DNA of 64,000 nt from CAYMUL01 sp964393605 (lineage in GTDB: Bacteria > Bacteroidota > Ignavibacteria > Ignavibacteriales > Ignavibacteriaceae), in assembly GCA_964393605.1 (NCBI GenBank), contig CAYMUL010000008.1, positions 78,607-142,606 of the forward strand, in the 5' to 3' direction. Of the stretch, positions 42,642 through 50,523 are shown piece by piece (positions within the stretch are counted from its first letter, which is position 1; every line of letters starts with the position of its first letter). The translations under genes were made by a program, and so were the position numbers. The notes beneath the pieces were generated by a model. The model had not been told where the DNA came from. It worked only from the letters and a program-made list of their open reading frames with translations, and did no database searches.

Positions 42642-43505
42642 CTAATAAGTCCTGATATTATTTTTTTTGTAAATAATGATTTTTTTTTGCGTCAATATCT
42701 GTATGAAATAGGCATTCCCTTTTGTATCACTTATTCGACTCTGTGGATAAGGATCGAACGAGAGTCCTTCTATATCGGGATTATCAACAGTCAACTTGTA
42801 TTGAAAAACATTAAACGGTGTGTTTGCACTTAAATAGCCGTCAGAGACTGAAATAGAGACAACTTCATTAACAGTTTTTATAATTTTTATTCCCGTACCG
42901 AATGAGTTGAAAATCTTAATGTTATTTTGATCAAGAATGTAAATGTTGTTATCTGTGTCGATAGCGATGTCGGTTGGAAAATCTAATCCAAATCTGCCAT
43001 ACTCAAATCCGCCGAAGTTCATCGCATAATCGCCGATGGAATTGAATTTCACGACTCTCTTGTTTTCCGAATCGAGTACGAATAAATCGCCTTGTGATGA
43101 TTGCACAACTCCCATTGGAAAACCGAATCGTTTTGATTCGTCATTATCATCGCGTGTGTAAAGCGTGCCGATGTAATTTAAGTTTTTATCATATCGCTGG
43201 ATTCGGTGATTGTTATAATCCGTTACCCAAATGTTAAGCGGGTCTGCAAAAACATTTATCGGTTTATCGAATGTTTCATTTCCCCAGCCGTAGCCGCCGA
43301 TTCTTTTCTTTTCGAGATTGTCTTCAAACAAAATAACTTCGTTCGTTAGGTCGTCGGTAACAACAAATTTTTCTTTGCTTAAGAAATAAAAACTTCTCGC
43401 GGAGGAAAAATTTCCGATTTCACTTACCAATCCAAAAGTTTGTGCAAACATTGAAAGAGGGAAGCACAACATCGAAATAGTTAATATTAACTTCTTAAAA
43501 ATCAT
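42642..43505 (-). CDS. NHL-repeat (6-bladed beta-propeller) secreted protein
   Basis: The 287-residue protein has a signal peptide (MIFKKLILTISMLCFPLSMFAQ) and successive NHL-type blades: FDKPINVFADPLNIWVTDYN, NHRIQRYDKNLNYIGTLY, GFPMGVVQSSQGDLFVLDSE and LDFPTDIAIDTDNNIYILDQ. Such propellers are usually binding scaffolds in the periplasm or on the surface. It heads the four-gene leftward run with the DUF2085 gene and two membrane proteins. Confidence 0.85.
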   Translation of the reverse strand: MIFKKLILTISMLCFPLSMFAQTFGLVSEIGNFSSARSFYFLSKEKFVVTDDLTNEVILFEDNLEKKRIGGYGWGNETFDKPINVFADPLNIWVTDYNNHRIQRYDKNLNYIGTLYTRDDNDESKRFGFPMGVVQSSQGDLFVLDSENKRVVKFNSIGDYAMNFGGFEYGRFGLDFPTDIAIDTDNNIYILDQNNIKIFNSFGTGIKIIKTVNEVVSISVSDGYLSANTPFNVFQYKLTVDNPDIEGLSFDPYPQSRISDTKGNAYFIQILTQKKIIIYKKNNIRTY

Positions 43506-43594
43506 AACACAATTTAATTAAAATGATTTATTATCTCCGTTTGATATGCGAACTCGAATTCCTAAATTTGCACAAGAGGTTTAAACTTCTTCAC

Positions 43595-43667
43595 TGCCCT
43601 GTGGTGTAATTGGCAACACGTCTGACTCTGGATCAGAAAAGTCTAGGTTCGACCCCTAGCAGGGCAG
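43595..43667 (+). tRNA. tRNA-Gln (CTG)
   Basis: Acceptor TGCCCTG (43595-43601) pairs with CAGGGCA (43660-43666), with discriminator G at 43667. The anticodon arm TCTGA-CTCTGGA-TCAGA gives CTG at 43628-43630. The T-arm CTAGGTTCGACCCCTAG is canonical. CCA is not encoded. It ends 5 bp before the convergent alkaline phosphatase stop. Confidence 0.95.
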
Positions 43668-43672
43668 CGAAT

Positions 43673-44785
43673 TTATTTTTTTAGTAGCGAAAATATTTTC
43701 TTCCCGATATCATTAATCGCATAAGTTCCCGAAAAAATTTCACTTCCAGGTCCATAAGCAAAAACACTCACCGTTCCCGCCGTGTGATTGCCGCTTAAAA
43801 ATTCAAGCTGAAGATTTGTACCATCGAGATTTCCCTCCATGATTGCCATACCTCCCGTTTCATGATCGGCGGTAATAATAACAAGCGTTTCGCCATCTTC
43901 TTTTGCAAAATTAAAAACAGTTTGTATCGCTTTCGTAAAATCATCCATCTCTGAAAGAAGATAAACTGCATCAGTATCGTGACCCGCCCAATCGATTTGC
44001 GAGCCTTCAATCATTAGCAGAAATCTTTTTTCATCGCGGTTAAGATTTTCAATTGCGATTGCGCAGAGTTCATCCAAACCATAATTTCGTTGTGATGCCT
44101 TTGGCAATCCTTCACGTTCGAGAAGTCCAACTATTTTTTTTGCATTTCTGTTTTGCTTCAATTCTTCCAGCGAATTAACAACGATATAATTTTTTTGTTT
44201 GAGATCGGAAATCAAATTCATTCCATCGCTTCTTGTCCCGCGCAAATTTGTCGGAAGAAATTTATCATAACCGCCGGCAATTGCAATATCCACATTCGCA
44301 TTTGTGAATTGAACGGCTAATGAATCTTCATACTTTCGATGCGAAACGTGTCCATAAAATGCGGCGGGTGTGGCATTTGTTAATCTGCTTGTTACAACAA
44401 TACCCGTTGACATATCAACACTTTGCGCATGATCGAAAACTGTCGGTAAGTTTTCACTTTTGGGAGAAACCGAGATTGCTTCATAGTTCACTAATTCGCC
44501 TGTTGCAATCGCGGCAGCACCGGCGGCGGAATCGGTGATAAGTTTATCCGCACAAGTTGTAACACTCAAACCTGTTACGGGAAAAGCAAAGAGAGGGTGC
44601 ATCTTATCCTTTAATAATGCGGTTGAAACGTAGTTGTGCCCCATTCCGTCGCCAATCATTAAAATAATATTTTTTGGTTTTGATTGCGCATTCGCCTCCG
44701 AAAAATTCAAAGCAAATAACAGAATTGAGCAGATAAATGTTGAAACAAAAATCGTATGAAGTTTTAAGGGAAAAGACATTCGCAT
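43673..44785 (-). CDS. phoA: Alkaline phosphatase
   Basis: The 370-residue secreted phosphomonoesterase has a signal peptide (about residues 1-33, ending SEANAQS). The first metal aspartate is in ILMIGDGMGHNY (about residue 46). The nucleophile serine lies in ITDSAAGAAAIATGE (about 85). Zinc/magnesium ligands appear in IEGSQIDWAGHDTD, ITADHETGGMAI and LSGNHTAG. The length is short relative to E. coli PhoA (about 450), as in many Bacteroidota. It acts in the periplasm to release phosphate. It is a single gene, divergent from the PcfJ-like gene. Confidence 0.93.
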   Translation of the reverse strand: MRMSFPLKLHTIFVSTFICSILLFALNFSEANAQSKPKNIILMIGDGMGHNYVSTALLKDKMHPLFAFPVTGLSVTTCADKLITDSAAGAAAIATGELVNYEAISVSPKSENLPTVFDHAQSVDMSTGIVVTSRLTNATPAAFYGHVSHRKYEDSLAVQFTNANVDIAIAGGYDKFLPTNLRGTRSDGMNLISDLKQKNYIVVNSLEELKQNRNAKKIVGLLEREGLPKASQRNYGLDELCAIAIENLNRDEKRFLLMIEGSQIDWAGHDTDAVYLLSEMDDFTKAIQTVFNFAKEDGETLVIITADHETGGMAIMEGNLDGTNLQLEFLSGNHTAGTVSVFAYGPGSEIFSGTYAINDIGKKIFSLLKK

Positions 44786-44879
44786 CCTTACATAAATAAT
44801 TCTTAAAAAGTTTTTTAGAAAATATTAAATCCATTAGAAAATTGTGTTAATATATTTTTATTTTTGTTTTAAAAAGAAA

Positions 44880-46124
44880 TTGGAAAAGAAAAATAGTTTG
44901 GAAATTGAAAGCGCATCATCGGTGATAATTCCTGATAAGTTAAAGAAGAAGTTGAGGGATAGAAACATCCATACTTTTGTGAGCGATGGAATCTGTTTTC
45001 TGCTGACCGAGTATCCTCACCTCGATGCATATATGGTTGATGGAGAGCATCAAATGTGGTTTCCGGTTTTTCCGAAAATAAATTTTCGTACACGCAAAGC
45101 TGATTTTTTAAATTCAAATTCAAGTAGCGTTTGGCATTCCAATTCTGCCGATGAAGAAAAAATAAATTCGGTTATAAATTCAATTCCGGTTGTAATAAGA
45201 AATGAAATAAAAAAGTTTAAAGATTCTCATTGGGAGTTCGCACTGGCGGCTGTCAAAGGAAAAATCTATTTCGAAAAACTTTTAACGACTAATCCCGCAC
45301 TAACCTATATCATTGTTAATCTTGATAAGCTCAATCCTGCATATTCACCTTTTTCCGTGCTTGATTATACTGAAGCAATGGTTTTGAAAAAGCAGAAGAA
45401 GATTCTTTCTCATGCGGGATTCGAAGTTTCAGACTCATTCGTAAAATTAATATCTGAAATCACAAGCGAATTTTGTACAATTCAAAACTTTGAACGACTA
45501 AAATTTATTGTCAATCATAAGACGGAAGAATATCTATGGATTGCCGAATTCATTCTTCAAACGAAAATTATTCCGAAAAACTTCGACATATTATTCAGGA
45601 TGAATTCATACTCATTTCATTTTTTAAGTGCAAAAACAAAAAAGCAAATATTGCAGTCAGTTGAAAAAATTACAGCCTTGCAAAAATTCTCAAGAAACAT
45701 TCTGCGGATGAGAAGTTTGCGAATGAAACCTCACACTTTAAAAAGTATCAAAAATCTTGATGAGCTAAACCAAAGAATGGAAACTGAGATTGAGTACATT
45801 GAAACAAATGTGAACCGTCTGCCAGCCGCGCCGTTCGCGGATGCAGATTATATTACGAGTATCAAAACCATAACTGAATTAAATGAATGGAGCGCACGAC
45901 AAAAAAATTGTGTTAACACTTATTCAAATAAGATAAAAAATTTAGAAACAGCGATTTACAAAATCGAATATCCCGGTGAAGAAGCAACACTTGAATTAAA
46001 AATAAGAGGGAATCAGATAACTATCGGCGATTTAAAGGCAAAAGCAAATATGCCCGTAAGCAAAAATCTAATAAACTTTGTAATGCAGTGGTTTGAGAGG
46101 GAGATTGTAAAAATGAATAGTTGA
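44880..46124 (+). CDS. PcfJ-like protein
   Basis: The approximately 414-residue soluble protein carries a PcfJ-type C-terminal region (PF14284): a helical segment, then LNEWSARQKNCVNTYSNKIK and AIYKIEYPGEEATLELKIRG. The pattern M-x-N-C-V…Y…-A-(I/V)-Y-K-I…-A-T-(L/I)-E is the family core. PcfJ proteins occur on conjugative plasmids and phages, with unclear function. Start choice is uncertain. A GTG at 44844 extends the frame over an AT-rich segment that looks like a promoter (TATTTTTG at 44859-44866), so the TTG at 44880 is preferred. It lies just outside the tRNA remnant marking the downstream mobile element. Confidence 0.75.
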   Translation: MEKKNSLEIESASSVIIPDKLKKKLRDRNIHTFVSDGICFLLTEYPHLDAYMVDGEHQMWFPVFPKINFRTRKADFLNSNSSSVWHSNSADEEKINSVINSIPVVIRNEIKKFKDSHWEFALAAVKGKIYFEKLLTTNPALTYIIVNLDKLNPAYSPFSVLDYTEAMVLKKQKKILSHAGFEVSDSFVKLISEITSEFCTIQNFERLKFIVNHKTEEYLWIAEFILQTKIIPKNFDILFRMNSYSFHFLSAKTKKQILQSVEKITALQKFSRNILRMRSLRMKPHTLKSIKNLDELNQRMETEIEYIETNVNRLPAAPFADADYITSIKTITELNEWSARQKNCVNTYSNKIKNLETAIYKIEYPGEEATLELKIRGNQITIGDLKAKANMPVSKNLINFVMQWFEREIVKMNS

Positions 46125-46273
46125 TTAATTAACTCGTGAACCGATGACTACTATTATAGTCAAATGACTGGAATTGTAGTCGATGGATGAGACTAAAACC
46201 GAAATTTTGTAATATCTCCCTCATTTCTAACGCCAGTTTCATTGTTGCAACACTGATTTGATTTAAAATAGAA
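46125..46273. other. Non-coding spacer with two degenerate GATGACT…TAGTC units
   Basis: No gene is seen between the PcfJ-like stop and the tRNA-remnant terminator. Two adjacent ~25-bp units (46143-46184) share the pattern ATGACT-n-ATT-n-TAGTC, each with GACT/AGTC ends that can pair. This may be an operator or a decayed repeat. Confidence 0.3.
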
Positions 46274-46304
46274 AAACCTCGAAATCGGGATGAAAACGAG
46301 GTTT
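46274..46304 (-). terminator. Intrinsic terminator of the disrupted tRNA gene
   Basis: AAACCTCG (46274-46281) and CGAGGTTT (46297-46304) form an 8-bp perfect stem. Read on the minus strand the stem is followed by TTTTTCTATTTT. It lies 2 bp beyond the CCA end of the tRNA remnant, so it is the original terminator of that tRNA gene. Confidence 0.75.
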
Positions 46305-46306
46305 AG

Positions 46307-46356
46307 TGGTGGGCGCTGAAGGACTTGAACCTCCGACCCGCTGATTATGAGTCAGT
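46307..46356 (-). other. 3' half of a CAT-anticodon tRNA, likely att site of an integrated element
   Basis: On the minus strand the sequence contains a full anticodon arm (CTGA-CTCATAA-TCAG, anticodon CAT). It continues through a T-arm GGAGG-TTCAAGT-CCTTC, acceptor 3' strand AGCGCCC, discriminator A and an encoded CCA. The D-arm and acceptor 5' strand are missing: upstream sequence is AT-rich and cannot pair with AGCGCCC. This is the standard footprint of a tyrosine-recombinase element inserted in a tRNA gene, which leaves a 3' fragment at its far end. It predicts that the element lies to the right and that an intact tRNA (Met or Ile2) marks its other end outside the window. Confidence 0.75.
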
Positions 46357-46550
46357 GGGGAAGTTCTAATATTTGAAAAATTTCTAAACATTTTTTATTA
46401 GTCCTTACTTTTTTCCTTACCAAGCTTTTTTGGTTTGTGGTGAATAAATATTTTTTGTGAATTGAAAATGTGAATCGTCATTGCAAACATAAGTAAATTT
46501 TTTTTAAGTTAAAAAGTTCACTCCGCTTTGACGGAGTGAACGTATTATGA

Positions 46551-47642
46551 TTATGCCGCGGGTGAATATTGTTGAACGAATGAAAGTTTATCTTCGATTG
46601 GCTCAAGCGCGCTAAATAATTCTTGCAACAACTGACGCAAATGATTCAATTGAATGTGATCAAGTTTTTCAATTTCAGTTTGTGAAGTAGTGCCGAATAT
46701 TTTTTCAATGATAAGTGTTTTAAGTTGCTTATCTGCTTTACTTCGCGCATCTCCTAAACCGAATTTATCAAACAGAGCTGAAATTTTTTCAACTTCAATT
46801 TTTCTTTGCAGTTGTTTTTCAAAAAATGCTTTGTCTGTGGGAATAAAATTCTCGGCAGATTCGGAAGCGATTTCACCGACAGGTAGACCTTGAATGAAAT
46901 TTATAACCGGTTTGAATTCTTTAAATGAGGGCATTAAAAAGATTTTACCGTTTATCTGATCGCTTCTATCTTTTAAGATATAAGCAAAAATTTCTTTAAC
47001 GGGTTTTCCATCTTTGTAAATATCATCGGAAGTCATCCAAACATTAAGATCAGTTTCGTAAGGAGTTTCTCCGGCAATTTTCATTTTGAAACCGGATTTA
47101 ACAAAAGAACCTTTTTCGGTTACGTTACCATTTTCGTCTTTTGTATCATCTTCCTTTTCATACTCAAAACCGCCGCGACCGGTGAAAACAATATTTCCTT
47201 CAGTGTTGACGAACTTCTCGGAAAATTCTTCATTCCAAAGGGGGAGTATTTTTCCCCAATCTTGAAGCGTCATAAATTTTTTATGATTCGCTTCGCGATA
47301 ATCTCGGATGTATCGATAATAAATTTTAGTTAAAGAATCGATGAAGAGAAAAGAGACTTCATTTGATTGCAGAAATTTAAAAGCCTCTTGAACATCTTTT
47401 AGAGAAGTGGTTTCTTTAGCGAAAGCATCGATTTTGTTTTTCTTGAAAGATGGGATTAGGAAGCGCGAACCTTTTTCATTATCTAAAATAAGAATAGGTT
47501 TAGAAAGCTTCATTTGTTTGTAAGCGCCGACGATGAACTCGAACGCAGTGCGGGTTTTGCCCGCACCTTGAAAGCCGCCGAAGCTGGCTTTGATAAAATG
47601 ATTTTTAGAAACAAGTTGAGAAGCAAAATTTGAAAGTTGCAT
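46551..47642 (-). CDS. Phage-type AAA/RecA-like ATPase (Sak4/AAA_24-like)
   Basis: The 363-residue protein has Walker A GGFQGAGKTRTAFEF (about residues 22-30), Walker B VSFLFIDSLTKIYY (about 98-105) and later sensor-like VFTGRGGFEYE. It matches phage single-strand-annealing helper ATPases of the Sak4/RecA-fold type (AAA_24) that act in phage recombination or replication. The C-terminal 130 residues are helical and may bind single-stranded DNA or a partner. It is preceded 3 bp upstream by an ArdC-N-like gene, consistent with a replication/recombination module. No partner SSB or helicase is visible, although the nearby assembly gap could hide one. Confidence 0.8.
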   Translation of the reverse strand: MQLSNFASQLVSKNHFIKASFGGFQGAGKTRTAFEFIVGAYKQMKLSKPILILDNEKGSRFLIPSFKKNKIDAFAKETTSLKDVQEAFKFLQSNEVSFLFIDSLTKIYYRYIRDYREANHKKFMTLQDWGKILPLWNEEFSEKFVNTEGNIVFTGRGGFEYEKEDDTKDENGNVTEKGSFVKSGFKMKIAGETPYETDLNVWMTSDDIYKDGKPVKEIFAYILKDRSDQINGKIFLMPSFKEFKPVINFIQGLPVGEIASESAENFIPTDKAFFEKQLQRKIEVEKISALFDKFGLGDARSKADKQLKTLIIEKIFGTTSQTEIEKLDHIQLNHLRQLLQELFSALEPIEDKLSFVQQYSPAA

Positions 47643-47645
47643 TTG

Positions 47646-48122
47646 TTACTCCTTTGCAGATTGGTGATTGATTAAAGATAAATGAGAAGAGGAATTTTGA
47701 GGATTATATTCATCCGAGTTAAGTTCCTCAGTTTGCGAGATGTCAAAAACAGTAGTTGTAAAATAGCGGAGGTTATCTGCGATGGTAGCATTTTCATCAT
47801 CCGCATTTTGTGAATTACCATTTTTAGATTTTTGGGAAGGGTAAAAAATTGTGAAACCATGTTCACCTTTTTTTACAACTCTGCCTTTGTTGATCCATTG
47901 TTTAAATCCCGCGAGAACAGTTAGCGAAATATTATTTTCATTTTGAAAAACAATTAAGCAGACATTAGCGGGAGAAAAGAGATGCCCTTCCGGGTTGATC
48001 AGCGGAAATTGTTCCGCGAGTTGTTGACGTTGATTTTCATCAAGCGATTTGAGCAATGAGAGAAGATTTTTCATCAATTCTTTTTTCTTCTCGATCTGCT
48101 CATGAGAGATTTTTCGTTTCAT
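47646..48122 (-). CDS. ArdC N-terminal-domain-like protein
   Basis: The 158-residue protein has an N-terminal helical part (residues 1-45). The next part resembles the ArdC_N single-stranded-DNA-binding domain (PF08401): FSPANVCLIVFQNENNISLTVLAGFKQWINKGRVVKKGEHGFTIFYP, then FTTTVFDISQTEEL. The sequence stops there, so the zinc-metallopeptidase half of full ArdC antirestriction proteins is absent. ArdC-type proteins protect incoming mobile DNA from restriction. It lies directly upstream of the Sak4-like ATPase and overlaps the preceding small gene by 4 bp. Confidence 0.7.
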   Translation of the reverse strand: MKRKISHEQIEKKKELMKNLLSLLKSLDENQRQQLAEQFPLINPEGHLFSPANVCLIVFQNENNISLTVLAGFKQWINKGRVVKKGEHGFTIFYPSQKSKNGNSQNADDENATIADNLRYFTTTVFDISQTEELNSDEYNPQNSSSHLSLINHQSAKE

Positions 48123-48499
48123 GCAGAAACCTTTCTTTTATTGTGAGTGAGATTTGAATTAAAACAGCCGAAGCCGTTGATGATGGAATTATATTTTCTA
48201 CGAAGAGTTTTGAGAGAGTTAAAATAAATTTTATAGTTATTGATTATATCGGGTGTGATAACTTTAATAACTTTATAAATACCTCTTTTACCTTTTTGAT
48301 AAGTGCTGCACGTGGTGAAATATTTTTTATTTGTACGAATGAAGAAAGCGAATTCATCCGCTTTTTTAGGATTGGGGAAGTAACACCAAACGAGGGAGGA
48401 GGCTGGGGAATGTGTGGTAATTTTAACGCCGAGACAGCCGAAGCGAAGCGCGAGCGCAAAGACGGAGATAATATTTTTTTGTTGTTGCATGGGAAGCAC
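48119..48499 (-). CDS. Small hypothetical protein at the head of the replication module
   Basis: The 126-residue basic protein contains a segment CYFPNPKKADEFAFFIRTNKKYFT and a basic C-terminus (RRKYNSIINGFGCFNSNLTHNKRK). No family is recognised. It overlaps the ArdC-N-like gene by 4 bp, supporting it as a real first gene of the operon. The first ATG (48499) may be too far upstream and a shorter form is possible. The opposite strand also shows short frames but with no protein-like features. Confidence 0.45.
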   Translation of the reverse strand: MLPMQQQKNIISVFALALRFGCLGVKITTHSPASSLVWCYFPNPKKADEFAFFIRTNKKYFTTCSTYQKGKRGIYKVIKVITPDIINNYKIYFNSLKTLRRKYNSIINGFGCFNSNLTHNKRKVSA

Positions 48500-48768
48500 C
48501 TATCTGTGTAAAAAAAAAAGTGTTAAAACCGCATATCGACAAAAAAGGGGAGTAGTTGTAAAATGGTCGCCGAAAAAGGTGGCTGGCAAGGGCGGTTTTT
48601 TGCTGTTTGTAGTGAGGAACGAACGAAAACAAACCGAAGCAAAAACCGTTTCATATACCCTTGCCAGACGGATTCCTTTTCGGCACATATTGAAGTCTGC
48701 GGTTTTAACACAGGTTCAAAGAATAGCGAAGCAAACAATTTGGAAAAGAAGTGTTATCGAACGGAAGG
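48500..48768. other. Intergenic DNA without a convincing gene
   Basis: Several short overlapping frames occur on both strands but none shows a recognisable domain, ribosome site or coupling. The stretch is rich in GCGAAGCG-type words, common in mobile DNA. It presumably contains the promoter of the leftward Sak4/ArdC operon. Confidence 0.4.
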
Positions 48769-48829
48769 AGAATTGAGAATTGAGAATTGAGAATTGAGAA
48801 TTGAGAATTGAGAATTGAGAATTGAGAAT
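48769..48829. repeat. Tandem heptanucleotide array (TTGAGAA)n, left part
   Basis: Eight consecutive copies of a 7-bp unit, TTGAGAA in one phase, run into the assembly gap. The unit is not a multiple of three and no gene spans it. The same unit reappears at 49120-49229 and near 55978, so it is a family of short repeats in this element. The run probably caused the gap. Confidence 0.9.
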
Positions 48830-48929
48830 NNNNNNNNNNNNNNNNNNNNNNNNNNNNNNNNNNNNNNNNNNNNNNNNNNNNNNNNNNNNNNNNNNNNNNN
48901 NNNNNNNNNNNNNNNNNNNNNNNNNNNNN
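48830..48929. other. 100-N assembly gap
   Basis: Exactly 100 N characters mark a scaffold join of unknown true length, flanked on the left by a tandem repeat. Genes may be missing here. Confidence 0.99.
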
Positions 48930-49119
48930 TGAGAGTGAAGGGATAAGAAAAAATTAATTTTTTTTGAAGCCGAACGTTTATCAAATACCTAAACGGCTTT
49001 ATAAAAAATTACACCAGAAAAAGGAGACTGATGCGAGCAAATAGTTCTTCATATAGTACAGCTAAAAATAAAACTACAAAATGTTGTGAACTTTTTGCGA
49101 AGCGAGAGCGGAAGAAGCA

Positions 49120-49229
49120 ATTGATAATTGAGAATTGATAATTGAGAATTGATAATTGAGAATTGATAATTGATAATTGAGAATTGATAATTGAGAATTG
49201 ATAATTGATAATTGAGAATGGAGAATTAT
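49120..49229. repeat. Tandem heptanucleotide array (TTGATAA/TTGAGAA), right part
   Basis: About fourteen 7-bp units alternate irregularly between TTGATAA and TTGAGAA, differing by T/G at one position. The array ends with GAGAATGGAGAATTATG. It is the counterpart of the array left of the gap. Confidence 0.9.
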
Positions 49230-49288
49230 GTTGGCGTGTAGAAGCAAAAGAGTTGGTGTGAATGACGAACGACAGCGAAGCGTAGTGA

Positions 49289-49494
49289 GTGAAATGGATA
49301 CTAAGCGAAGGCGTAAATTTTGATTTAACTACAAAAAGTGTGACTGATGAAGGCGTGCTTTTTATAAAAGATGTGAAAAAAGTGTGACTCGTCGAGGCGG
49401 ACTTTTTGGTGAAACGGATAAAAAAGCATGACTGAAGAAGGCAAACTTTTTGAATGAGCGGGAAAATTTATGACTGAGCAGAAAATAAATTGAA
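49289..49494. repeat. 44-bp-period tandem array of hairpins with co-varying stems
   Basis: Hairpin units begin at 49333, 49377, 49421 and 49465, exactly 44 bp apart, with a degenerate fifth near 49289. Each has A/T-rich arms enclosing a conserved core TGACT-(G/C)-n-n-GA-n-G. Arms co-vary: AAAAAGT/ACTTTTT in the second, AAAAAG(C)/CTTTTT in the first and third, and AATTTA/TAAATT in the fourth. The period is not a multiple of three, so it is not coding. The next genes are the head operon on minus. It may be transcribed as structured RNA or be a protein-binding array. Confidence 0.75.
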
Positions 49495-49691
49495 CGAACG
49501 AAGCGGAGCGAAAAGAGAGGAATGAATCGCCAACTTTTTTGCCCATTACTTTAGGCGAAAAGTGTTTGCCTTAAGGATGCAGAAAGAGCAAACTAAAAAA
49601 ATGAGACTGAGAATGAAACTGAAGATTTTTTGTTTGCGAGCGTTTAGATTAAAGGCAAACTCTTTGAGCCTTCCCTTTAGCGAAGGTGAAA

Positions 49692-50510
49692 TTAAGCAGA
49701 TTCAAAGAAAAGCGGTGCCTTGATGGAACAGATACCATTGCAGTTATCACCGAAAGCACCGGCGAAATCGATGTTAGAAAAGAATAAAACATTCGGATCA
49801 CCGGCGTTAATATCAAAGAATAAAATGCGAGCAGGGTTTGTAGAGAGAAGTGAAATATCAAAATAAGATTGGCTAAAGTTAAAAGAAGGGGGGAGGAAGT
49901 TATTAAAAATGTATTGGCCAATGTTGTCACGTATAGCAGAGGGATTGAGAGAGGAACCAAATGTCAGCCAATTGCGTTCATAAGTTTGAAGGTTGGGGTT
50001 ATTAGTACCGGATTGAAGCCATTGAAAGCGGCAGCAGAAATAGACACCATGAAGATAGACGAAAGCATTTAGAGGTACATCAAGTCCATCCGAAAAAACT
50101 TTGATGATGGGAGAAGCGGAATTTTTCACTTGATAGAAAAAATCGCCAGAGAAATAGACGTTGAATTCAGAAGAATCATTGCCGTAACAATTGAAGAGAA
50201 GGCCAGACGAATCAGCTTTGAGAGTAGTTCGACCGAAGGAAACGATACGTTGGTTTTCTTTTAAGTTAAATGGACCAAGGTGAACGGAGTCATCACCAAA
50301 AATTATTATGGTATCGCCGGTTGCGGCGGAATCAAGAGCGGTAGCTAAAGAGGAAAAATCGCAATTAGAACTACCGACAGTGAAAACAGAATTCGGTTTA
50401 GGAAGTTTAGAAAGGAGTTGCGATTGAATATCAGAAGTGACAGAAGAGAGAGTTTTAAACTCACTAAGAGATACACCATGATTTGCCAAAAGATTAGAAA
50501 TTTTCCGCAT
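49692..50510 (-). CDS. Putative beta-helix (pectate-lyase-like) virion protein
   Basis: The 272-residue protein starts MRKISNLLANHGVSLSEFKTL (helical, residues 1-45). It then adopts a pattern like a right-handed beta-helix: FSSLATALDSAATGDTIIIFGDD, GPFNLKENQRIVSFGRTTLKA, and repeated short strands to the end. Such folds occur in phage tail spikes and fibres. A longer start would overlap the DUF2190 gene, so the ATG at 50510 is preferred; it lies 13 bp after that gene. It is the last gene of the minus-strand head operon. A receptor-binding or capsid-decoration role is inferred. Confidence 0.65.
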   Translation of the reverse strand: MRKISNLLANHGVSLSEFKTLSSVTSDIQSQLLSKLPKPNSVFTVGSSNCDFSSLATALDSAATGDTIIIFGDDSVHLGPFNLKENQRIVSFGRTTLKADSSGLLFNCYGNDSSEFNVYFSGDFFYQVKNSASPIIKVFSDGLDVPLNAFVYLHGVYFCCRFQWLQSGTNNPNLQTYERNWLTFGSSLNPSAIRDNIGQYIFNNFLPPSFNFSQSYFDISLLSTNPARILFFDINAGDPNVLFFSNIDFAGAFGDNCNGICSIKAPLFFESA

Positions 50511-50523
50511 AAAAAATACGATG

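Noticed and set aside
46307..46400. Intact tRNA or group I intron in a tRNA anticodon loop
   Set aside because: The anticodon arm is whole and the D-arm and 5' acceptor are missing within a plausible intron distance, so an att remnant fits better.
48296..48790. Several overlapping short frames on the plus strand
   Set aside because: They overlap each other and the coupled minus-strand gene; composition is repeat-like and no domain is visible.
49289..49494. CRISPR array or type III toxin-antitoxin RNA repeats
   Set aside because: The period is regular, but spacers are only about 13 bp and related to each other, no cas genes are present, and no ToxN-like gene follows on either strand.
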